In this document: in pieces, positions 10,096 through 18,561 of the stretch
Layout: each line of letters starts with the position of its first letter
How positions within the stretch are numbered: the first letter of the stretch is position 1
Origin: Chromera velia
Lineage: Eukaryota > Sar > Chromeraceae
Assembly (NCBI GenBank): GCA_018398765.1
Contig: JAHBMJ010001176.1
Coordinates: 1 to 28,023 of the forward strand
DNA: 28,023 nt
Reading direction: 5' to 3'
Program-made: the position numbers and the translations under genes
The notes under the pieces: generated by a model
Databases searched by the model: none
Told to the model about the DNA's origin: nothing
Seen by the model: only the letters and a program-made list of their open reading frames with translations

Positions 10096-10540
10096 ATCAG
10101 ACAACGTACCTTGCATGACATAGTTCTGTGCAGAGAAGTGGACTGTGTTCGGTGTTCTTTCTCTTCTCTCTGTGTTGTGTCTGCACAAAAGTACATCAAG
10201 ACGTGGGCAGGGGTGTTTAGGAGGAAGTTGTGTCTTGTGGAGACAATGCCAGAAATTCAACTTGACGAAAGCGGATGTCCTGCATATTCCAGCCCACCTC
10301 ATGCAAAATATGTTGCGTTTGATCACCACTCAGATGTGTACGTTTGTTTGCAGAGAATATGATCGATGGTGTTGTGTTAATGCCAGACTTGATACGGAAC
10401 TGACGTCGAATTGCGCAGGAGCGAGCAGCTCGCACAAGCGTGCGGTCAAGGGCAGAAGAAGTGCGCGACCCGAAAGACCGCCGTTTTTGGGTCAACAATT
10501 ATGCGACTTGATTTGTGTGTATTAAGACTAATTCAAGCTG
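10096..10540. other. No recognisable gene
   Basis: Two overlapping plus-strand frames of about 80-125 codons are open here but show no domain, no stable composition and no supporting splice pair. I leave this unassigned. Confidence 0.5.
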
Positions 10541-11060
10541 AATCTTTCTCCCCAAAATGTCGGAAAACCCTTTCTCGATCGATGGAAGGTAAAGACTTAT
10601 AAAAATAGTTGGAATAGTTGTTATAGTAAACTATTTTTACTATATCTAGGTTAACAAACCAACATTGCCAGTGCATGTCATGCCCTGTTGTTGGCCGGAG
10701 CCTAAGTGGTGGCTCACCGGCTTTCAAAGTTAACCGCCAGGTTACTGCCTCAATTCAATTCATTCATTCAATTCATATTGATCGAGACTAAAATACTGGT
10801 CTAAGTCAGCAACTATAAATATAGTTGCACAGATATAGTAAAAAAAAGTCAGTTATTTAAACTATATATTTTTAGGTGCCACTTAGAAAAAAAAGTTTGA
10901 TGTATCAAGTATTCTCAATTTTTTTCTTTTTTTTATTCGATGTTACTAACGGTCATACTAACTTGTATAAGAAGACTCTTTAGCTTAATAGTCTTTATAG
11001 CCAAAGTAACGGACCCTTTGAATTACTAAAGGCCTTCAAAATTTATTATGCATGATCTGT
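10541..11060. other. AT-rich island with hairpins
   Basis: This non-coding AT-rich stretch contains a perfect 9-bp stem (TATAGTAAA at 10622-10630 with TTTACTATA at 10636-10644), a GC inverted pair GCCGGAGCC/GGCTCACCGGC near 10694-10721, and ATTC repeats near 10755. It borders the 5' side of the LINE and may include its untranslated leader or older insertions. Confidence 0.6.
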
Positions 11061-11097
11061 GATGTTCCGCTATGCGACCTTCGCATTATGGCAGGAG

Positions 11098-11444
11098 ACT
11101 TCAATTGCCACATAGGAAAGGAGGTCCCTAAAGGAATTTCATAGGAAAAGGAACAGATCGGGGGGGCGGGTAACTTACAAGAGATCTTGGGGGGCAAGGG
11201 GGAAGAAGCAATCAAGGGACTGTCTCGCCGCTCTGACTATCGTTCAATCGTAAACGAACCAGGAAGAGCTGCCATTCGCTTTTGTGAGAAAGCAAACCTC
11301 CTTCCCTTGAATGACCTGTCTTGGAAAGATGAAAAGAAAGGGATTAAAGTCGACTTCACAGAGGCTTGTACTTATTATGAAGGGGGTGCCCCAGCTATGG
11401 TCATTGATTTATTTTTGGTTGATCCTCCTCTTTTTGGTTTGTAG
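11098..11444 (+). pseudogene. LINE endonuclease (APE-type) remnant
   Basis: MAGDFNCHIGKE at 11098 matches the GDFN core of APE-type LINE endonucleases. After a frame change, the segment 11187-11444 has the later part of the domain: FCEKANLLPLND, then MVIDLFLVDP, where families normally show the ...IDYIL strand. The catalytic domain nicks target DNA in active elements; here it is truncated and frameshifted. Confidence 0.7.
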
Positions 11445-11887
11445 AATTCTTTTGGGGTTGAGCTACAGCCTGACGCAGCCCCTGAACATGCGGCCGTTTC
11501 TCTATCTCTCAACCTCTCATCTCCGCCAAAACCGAATGATAACTCGCCGCCTCACCCTTCCCTTGTCCCATCCCCTTCTTTTATGAAGCCAGGAAAGCAA
11601 ACGCTGATCACCAATGATGAGATGATGCCTCTGGCAACTTCGGTAAAAGATTTAGTAGGGAAGCTTTGGCCTGGGTTGTGGGACGCTGGGATTCAGGAAT
11701 TGAAAAAAGAAGGCAAGCCTATTCCATCCATACCGTCGCCTCCTCCTCCTCCCCTCTTCTCCCCTCCCCTTGTGTCCGTCCCTTCTTTCTATCCCGATAC
11801 TCAGATAAAACTTTCTGCCTTTCCGTCTTCCACTTGTTCTAATATCTCTGTGCCACCAAGAAGCCAAATAGCCAAACTCACCCAACA

Positions 11888-13560
11888 GTGGGAGCACTCG
11901 TACAACCCAAGGAGAGAAAACGAAAGCCAACTCATCTGAGGAAAAGTGAAAAGAAGGAAAAGGCTGTCGCACCTTGGAGAGATCAAGAATGCAGGGAGGT
12001 TCAGAAGAGAATTAGATCCGCAAAAAGGGAATGGAAGGAAGAAAGGGAACTCTGGGCGGATGAAGACGAGCGGTGCATCATAGTAAAGAGAAAGATGAAC
12101 AGGTTAAATAGAGAGAGAGGGAAGTTGATAGCAAGAAAAAAGAGAAAGTATGCCATTCTTCAGGCAGAGAGACTCGCGGAAGAAGCTGTTAAAGACTCAG
12201 CAGCCCTATGGAAATGGAGGAGGGAGAGAAAAAAAGCAGAGAGTGGGAGTGAGGGAGAAAAGCCGTCCACCTTTTTGTTTTCAAATTTTTGGGCCGATGT
12301 GTTCAGTAGGGACGGACTGGAGCCTCAAAAGAAGGATGAAACACCAGCTCCCCCCCCGGTACCTTTCTTCTCTTTCGATAAATGTGAGAAGATACTGAAG
12401 GCAATCGAGTCGGACCTAAAGAAGGCAGCCGGCCTCAAAGGAATCTCCGCTGCACAGGTACATTTATGCTTTTCCTCTTCTCGTCTGTCTCGTTTTCTTC
12501 TTTTCATTTTCTTCAATCTTTTTTTCCTTTTTTCTTTCTGGCCAGAAAAGTGGAACTTCATTTGAATCGCTCCTGTTCCAAAAGGTCACGTCTCTCCTTC
12601 TTGTGACGAATGGAGGCCCATACACATCGTCTGCCTTCTGGCAAAGTTGTTCGCGTTGTTGATGGATGGCCGGTTAAGGGAGACAACGAATATAGATGAA
12701 CGACAGGTAGGTTTCAGGAAGGGGGTCGGTACAAGGGAAGCGATAGCTGCTCTTTATACTCTCACGGCTTCAGCAAAGAAGGGACACAAACCTTGCAGCG
12801 TTTGTTGACTTCAGCAAGGCATTTGACTGAGTACCCAGAAAGAAAATGATTGACAGACTTAGAGAGGAAGGAGTCAGCGAGAAGGACGTGTGCATGATTC
12901 ATTCCATGTATATGAATGTGTGGGGAAGGGTGGATGGGTCGGATTGGGTCTTTCCCGAAAGTGCAGGGGTAAAACAGGGAGATCCACTTTCTCCTCTTCT
13001 TTTTCTTTTGTTTATTAATAATATTCATTCTGCTCTGAGTATTGAAGGGAGGGAAGCTGTTAACGGCTTGGATGGGGAATCAGATACGGATGAAAGACAG
13101 AGGGGGGGAGAATGCGGAGAGAGGAGGGAGGAGAGTGAAACAACGGAGCAGCGACCCCGTATCCCTGAGGAGGTAAGATTGGCAGACTTACTGCTTGAGA
13201 GCATAGGTTACGCAGACGATCTTGTTATTTTTGTTCACTCTTCTTCTGACCTGCAGTGGCGTTTGGACCGTTTGGCCTCTTATTGTCAGGAACATGGGTT
13301 GAAAGTGAATTTAAAGAAAACAAAAGTTCTCGCACTCTCAGGCTCATGAAGGGAAATAGAAGGGGAAGTAACTTTTGAAGGGAAGACAGTTAAACATGTA
13401 GAGAGCTATAAATACCTTGGGTGTCGTGTATTTAAGGGAGGGGACCCACGAAAGTCAGTCAGGGACCGACTTGAAAGTGCTGAACGCTGTTTGGGGGCAG
13501 TGATGGACACTTGTTCATCCTTAGGTCCTTTGTCCCCCCGATGCAAAGTTTATTTACTGT
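11888..13560 (+). pseudogene. LINE reverse transcriptase region, interrupted
   Basis: A Lys/Arg/Glu-rich linker leads into RT. Visible blocks are APVPKGH and EWRPIHIVCLLAKLF, RQVGFRKG, DFSKAFD (motif A, followed at once by TGA 12828-12830), GVKQGDPLSPLLF (motif B), and GYADDLVIF (motif C, YADD at 13209-13220), then VNLKKTKVL and YKYLGCRVF of the thumb. Defects are TGA at 12563, a frameshift near 12795, TGA at 12828, TGA at 13347 and TAG near 13559. The segment between motifs B and C is unusually long and charged. Confidence 0.85.
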
Positions 13561-13574
13561 AGGCGCTCTGGGAG

Positions 13575-14549
13575 CCGGTGGCAACGTACTCGCTGGAAGC
13601 CTTGCCGGTAAGTCAGAGAGATATCGTTGTACTTGATGCATTGTAGCTTCGATTTGGGCGTTGGACATTCCGTTTGCCCTATAACTCTTTCAAGGTGCCA
13701 ACTTTAGTTTTGGTTGGGGTGCATCCCATGAGAGAGATCCTTTCTTGTCGGTTGGGAGGTTTCATAGAAAGCATAAAAAGAACAGAAAGGGAGGTTCCTC
13801 GGGCAGTCTGGGATGCATGGCACAGATCGCTGACCGTGGTGTAGGCCAATTTAGCCAGTAGCATGCTTCAAACAATCGTACCAGATCTTTTGAGAAAAGA
13901 AAGCCAGAGAGGGAGAAACAAAACGAATAAATGGACACTCAGGCAGAAAGCAAAGGAAAGGGAAGCCTCAGAATGGTTGTCGGAATGGTTGACTTCAAGA
14001 CCCGTCGGCGAGCATAGGCTCACCCGTTCATGTAGTATCTATCCACGCAACTCCCGACTGAGTAATTTTCAGATAGAAAACCGATCGCACCAGCATCTGG
14101 CCATGTTGCTTTTAGGGGGGAGAGTTAGAAGGAGGTAGGGTTACACAGTTCAATTGCGTACTCTGCCTCGCTCTCTTTTGTTTGGTGGTTCTCTTTTCAC
14201 TTCTCTCCTTCGAGCATGTGCTGGTGGGGGAAAGAGACACGGTGGATCTTGCGAAGAACACTGTATTCACTGTCCTGCAGTCGAAGGTAAAAAGATGATC
14301 GACGATACGGTGCATCGATTGTCTGCGTACGTACGAACAGAGCAGCTTAGATCCAAACTTCATTCGCTGGCAGGGAGAGTGAAAGAGAGAACAGGAATCG
14401 GTGAAAAGGTCTGTAAAGCAAGATGGACTGCTGCAGCTGGGGGAAGAGGTATTGGGAAAGAAGAGACATATGTAAGAGAGCTCGTTTCATTCATTGTGGA
14501 CCGGGAGCCGAAGAAGGCAAGTGCACTGATCGAAGCTTGTCTGAAATGA
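13575..14549 (+). pseudogene. LINE C-terminal region
   Basis: The same frame as the second RT half continues with TAG stops near 13647, 13842 and 14136. The last 131 codons (14154-14549) are open. They include a Cys/His cluster (SCEEHCIHCPA then DTVHRL) that resembles the C-terminal zinc-finger-like segment of many LINE proteins. The frame ends in TGA at 14547-14549. Confidence 0.6.
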
Positions 14550-14605
14550 GTGCACGCGCATCAAGTGCACTGATCAAAGCTTGTCTGAAATGAGTGCACG
14601 CGCGC
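14518..14605. repeat. 44-bp tandem duplication across the LINE stop codon
   Basis: Copies at 14518-14561 and 14562-14605 differ at very few positions. The duplicated unit includes the last nine or so codons and the TGA, so the second copy lies in the 3' untranslated part. Confidence 0.9.
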
Positions 14606-14795
14606 CGTCTTGTGTGGTTGTTCAGCCTTTAGCTTCAGCCTAGGCTGCGGAAGATCGTGGTTATTCATATTCATGTGGAAGCAGGCTAAGCTGCGGCGGT
14701 TTGCTCCTTTTGTTTATAACTGCATGCATGGGTTGCCATTTGTCTCTGGTTTCAGAGACTCTAAGCTTAACCACAATTAAGTAAGTAAGTAAGTA

Positions 14796-15250
14796 GTCTA
14801 GCTGGAACTTTAATTTTAGCCTAGATTCTAGCTTTAATTCCTCTCATTTTCCAATCTGTTAATATAGATTTTTTTATTGAATGAATAAATGAATGACTAA
14901 AGCCGTTGAAGCCGAGCTCTTGGTTATGTTTTTTAAGCTGAAAGAAAGTTTTAAAAACTACATCTTTAATTAGTAATTAAGTTAAAGCTTTTCAATGATT
15001 CTGCCAGCTTCTTAGCTAGCTTTTTAATGAAGATTTCAATCCTAAAGTTATAAACTCGATCAAAAAAGTTTAATGTTGAAAGTTTGGGGCTAGGTTTCAT
15101 TCATTCATGACGGACCTATAGTTAAACCTATAGGGTCGGACTTTATTATAAAAATACTAGTAAAAATACTAGCTAGTAAAAATAACTTTAAAGATCACAC
15201 CTTAGTAACACCTATAGGCAAATCACTACTGTCTTGAACGATAACTTGAA
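14796..15250. other. AT-rich island
   Basis: This non-coding AT-rich stretch has ATTC/ATGA repeats (about 14878-14896 and 15099), two CCTATAGG or near-CCTATAGG palindromes (about 15114-15141) and repeated ATACTAG words around 15155-15175. No gene is seen. Confidence 0.65.
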
Positions 15251-15922
15251 GTTGAATCACCCCGAGTGAGATAGGTTGCTTCATGCAATTTCATTGCTGC
15301 ACCCATTATTGGCTCATACGTGCACCAGTCACGCTGCAATTTCCAAGCTGTTTCATCCCTTTCATCCAGCCATTAGCTGCTTCAGTCAACCATTCGCAAT
15401 GCTGCCTGCATCTGTGCACACGTCGCCCCTGGGCCATGGACATGAGCAAGCGGCAGAGCCTGCCCACCGTGAATACACACTGCAGCCTTGTGCGAATTCC
15501 TCTTGTAGCTGCAAGGGTCGACTCCCATGCATGACTGAGTGCACATGCAAAGACAGGTCATGTCGTCACAAGGGCAGCAGTCACAGGTCGACACACTTGA
15601 GCACGGTCGCTACGAACAGACATAAGGATCGAAGGGCAGCGAGACGGAAGGCATCGATGAGCAGCTAGTTGAAAAGAGAAGCGCCTTTCTCGAACGGAGT
15701 TCATCGGTGAGTCTGTGGCAGAAGAAACAAACCATCTTGAAGGTACGCGCCATTCCAAAATTCCCCTTTCTCCCTGCACGTCATTTTCTTTTAACGACAG
15801 GTCAACCTCTTTCTCCTTCTCAAAAAGAGTCCGTCATCTCCACCTCCAGAAACCCCCCTGGCGCATTGATGCCAGTGGGAATTAAGGGGTCTATCCCGTC
15901 TGTCTGATCTCAGCTCATCTCA
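15251..15922. other. No recognisable gene
   Basis: A plus-strand frame of 130 codons (15276-15668) is His/Cys/Ser-rich but starts and ends without supporting signals, and an overlapping minus-strand frame is equally open. The right part probably contains the 3' untranslated region of the minus-strand four-helix gene ending at 15923. Confidence 0.5.
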
Positions 15923-17868
15923 TCAGTAGTACTCTACAGACTGTGCAGGGAGCTGGCCGCTTGTTGCTGCGGCGTCGCCCCCCCCATATGCGTTTGGGGG
16001 CTGGGGCCCATAGTCGATAGTCCCCCTCCCCCCTCCGTCTACTCCTCCACCTGCATACCTAGGAAAGGGCTCCTTCTCCCCCCTCCCGTCCGCCTCTTCC
16101 TCAAAGCTCTTGTATCCCGCCCCTGGAACAAACGAGTCTCCAGGGAATCGGAGAAGACTCGCTGGTTTGCTGTTGAGGAATTGATAGTATTTGAGGATGA
16201 TCAGAATGAAATACGCACTGAGCAGGAAATCCACAGTGAACGCGGTAACGTAGCAATACCGCGTCCACTGACAGAGACCCTGTGCGGATATGGTCTCGAG
16301 GGTGGGATTCCAGTTTTGTTCGGACTCTGAACTCTGCAGCCAGGTTTCGCACTTGGCCAGGGTGATCCTGCAGAGAGAGACAGACACAAATCGAAGGAAG
16401 AGCGGAAGGGGAGAGGACAGAATGCAGCAGGGAGTCAGTCGGCGAAACGAACCAGAAGACAGCGGGACAAAAGAAAAGAGGAAAATCAGGAGAGAGACCG
16501 CAAAATCAAAAGAGGAAACGGCCATGGCTCAGCAGAAACCAGGATGAGGTCCGTGTTGAAAGAGAAAAGAGAAGGTAGAGGGAAGGAAACAAAGGGAAAG
16601 CTGCAGTCTCTCTGTTACAGCAGACTGTCTGAATCAGTCATAGACCTGGATCAAAAAGAAGAGGGAACAGAGAAGAAGGAAGGGAAATGCAGGGAAGGAG
16701 GCAAGAAGACACGATAAGAGAAAAAGCAAGACAAGAAAAGACAAGACCAGGGGGAAGAAAAGAAGGGAAGGGACACAAGGAGAAGACGAGACAAGTGAAG
16801 ACAAAGGAAAGGAAGAAGAATAAAAAAAAGGGAGAAAACAGACGAAGAGGCAACAACCGAAGAGAAACGAACGCAAGAAACACGGAAAAGCCCAAACAAA
16901 AATTTGAAGAAAACAAAAAACACAAAGAAAACAACCTACAACAAAAAATTTCGTTGGGGGTGTAAACACACACACGAGGGCGGAGAACAGAAGGATCGAA
17001 AGATGCGTACCGGATGAAGCGTTTCAGAGCAAATGAAGAGGATGCATGACGCGAACAGCCCCCCTCAACAGGCTACCTCGTCACGCCCAATCCGATTCAA
17101 AAAGTTGAGCGTAAAGGCGGATAGCGGACACACACGATTGGGCAGTCAATTGACGCAAAACAACTCTTGAAATGCAACAACAAAAAATAAGAAAACTTGC
17201 GAGGTAAAATGGCGGGATCAGCATGTCGTCTCAGTGAAAAACTGCTTACGGATAAGCGGAAGAATGCATTTACATGCTAACAGAGAAAGCGAGAGCAACT
17301 GGGGAGAGCGGGGCGGATTGGTAGAATCGGAGACGGGAAAGAAATTTCAGAAAAAAGGAATGACGGCAGAAGAAAAGAATACCAGATGCACGAGGGCAAA
17401 AGTGAAACATCAGAACAACTTTTCGGAGCGAACGATGAGGATGAGACAGCTGGGGTTCGCGTTTTCTTCCTCACGGCATTCTCGACAGAGACTGCATGAC
17501 TGTCCGTCCATCCGAACAACACAGAAACAAGATACATGCAGAGAAAAGGAGACTGACATGTCAGCTGTGAAGACCGCCACATTGGTCGCTGTCCGCAGTC
17601 CATAGTACGCCAGGAAGGCGAGGATATACCTTGCTGAGTTGTCGTGTGCTCCCAGACAGCCGAGGAATCCGAAGATCATCCCAAGAGATCCCACGATCCC
17701 CGAGACGATCATCGTGGCATGGGAGTATCCACCGCTTATGAACCGAACATCTTGGAGGAACAGACCAATGAGACAGACAAGACCTGACAGAAAGATGAAG
17801 ATGCCAAGCATAAACACCCCAAGCCGTGTTGGGACGCATATGCAGCAGCGTCCCAGGTTCTCCCCCAT
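15923..17868 (-). CDS. Four-transmembrane-helix protein, two exons (251 aa)
   Basis: Exons 17868-17558 and 16367-15923 (minus) total 756 nt, joined in phase at GTCAGT / CTGCAG. The ATG at 17868-17866 gives MGENLGRCCICVPTRLG; the nearby Cys residues 8, 9 and 11 are candidates for acylation. Hydrophobic helices lie at about 17-38, 51-73, 79-101 and 143-163. The loop between helices 3 and 4 has Cys 110, 136 and 142. A tail of about 85 residues is acidic, then Gly/Pro/Tyr-rich, and ends SVEYY. The topology resembles tetraspanin, MARVEL or LAPTM4-like proteins, and the CCxC...R.G opening is most like LAPTM4, but the tetraspanin CCG motif is missing and no family is firmly recognised. It lies head to head with the polytopic gene at 18562. 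The 1190-bp intron is long, and an extra small exon cannot be excluded. Confidence 0.72.
16640..16960. repeat. Polypurine tract in the intron of the four-helix gene
   Basis: About 320 bases are almost entirely A and G on the plus strand, so pyrimidine-rich on the coding strand. Open frames read through it are a by-product of composition. Confidence 0.85.
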
Positions 17869-18561
17869 CCTCACTTGCTCTATTTCAACCTGATCGTCTG
17901 CACCGTCTCACAGCATTTCGGCCCCAAGAGCCAGTGTGCAAAAGGAAAAAGCGATCAAAGCCTCAGACCTCGGCGCACATCTGTCGCCCACTCGAGCACT
18001 ATGTATTCCTACCCACTGCCGACAGCAAAGGGGGCCAAACGCGTTTATCAGAGAACGATCGTGGCAGACATTGTCAGACAAGTGTGCCACTGCGTGTGAG
18101 TGAGTGTCACTCTAGCTATATATGATGATTGCATGGTTCTGCAGCTATATAAGTTACCCGCGGCCTGCCCGGCCCGCCCGGAGCCGGGCCGGCCCGCCGG
18201 CCGCGGGTGCTTGCATGCTACATTCGCTTTCCCGGAACGCACGCACGCGCATGTTGAGCTGACATTGCGGGGCCGTGATGGCCAAATTCGATCGATCGAT
18301 GTATACACACTGCTACACAGAGCAGCACTGAAGACCGACTGTCATGGGCCTGTCACATTGCACCCGACTTTGACTTGGAGTGTATATTGTACATTGATCA
18401 CGGATGTGTGCATGAAGACCGACAGAGCGTGGTCAATGCATGGTTGGCAATTCTTCGCACGAATTCCATTCACCATTGTGTCAAAGACTGAGTTCTGTTG
18501 TGTTGCACAATTGAGTTGAAGCTTTTCAGCACTGGTGCCCCTTTCCAGAGGCTCAATAGAA
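17869..18561. promoter_or_regulatory. Divergent intergenic region between two membrane-protein genes
   Basis: The start codons of the minus-strand four-helix gene (17868) and the plus-strand polytopic gene (18562) face apart across 693 bases, so the region should contain both promoters. It holds the GC hairpin at 18157-18207, a TGCATGC word (18212) and a GATC run (about 18290-18299). No TATA box or initiator could be assigned; shared regulation is inference from the layout. Confidence 0.4.
18157..18207. repeat. GC-rich hairpin
   Basis: An almost pure G/C block has outer arms CCCGCGGCC (18157-18165) and GGCCGCGGG (18199-18207), with further imperfect pairing inside. It sits sharply between ordinary-composition flanks. 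It could form a stable stem in DNA or RNA, or be a repeat-family relic like the block at 7285. Confidence 0.75.

Larger units (their letters stand above)
11061..14795 (+). mobile_element. Decayed LINE-type (non-LTR) retrotransposon
   Basis: In order on the plus strand there are an APE-type endonuclease remnant, a basic linker, a reverse transcriptase with catalytic motifs still readable, a thumb/C-terminal region, and a short 3' region ending in a TAAG repeat (about 14778-14795). One frame covers 11888 to about 12795 and another about 12796 to 14549, so a single frameshift separates two long stretches. Several in-frame stops interrupt them. The 5' boundary is uncertain and could lie in the AT-rich island. 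No target-site duplication was identified. The copy is inactive as it stands. Confidence 0.85.

Noticed and set aside
10111-10525. Overlapping plus-strand frames as a gene
   Set aside because: No domain, no matching splice pair, and the two frames are equally plausible, so neither could be supported.
12457-12550. Apparent GT...AG intron inside the LINE reverse transcriptase
   Set aside because: A GTACAT donor, pyrimidine run and CCAG acceptor look convincing, but the frame read straight through fits the early RT region up to WPEKWN, so this is T-rich coding sequence.
214-12830. TGA read as an amino acid in this nuclear genome
   Set aside because: Internal TGA codons occur only in the retroelement relics; two of the four cellular gene models end in TGA and none contains one internally.
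15276-15668. His/Cys-rich 130-codon frame as a metal-binding protein
   Set aside because: No spaced Cys/His motif, no splice or start support, and the opposite strand is equally open.
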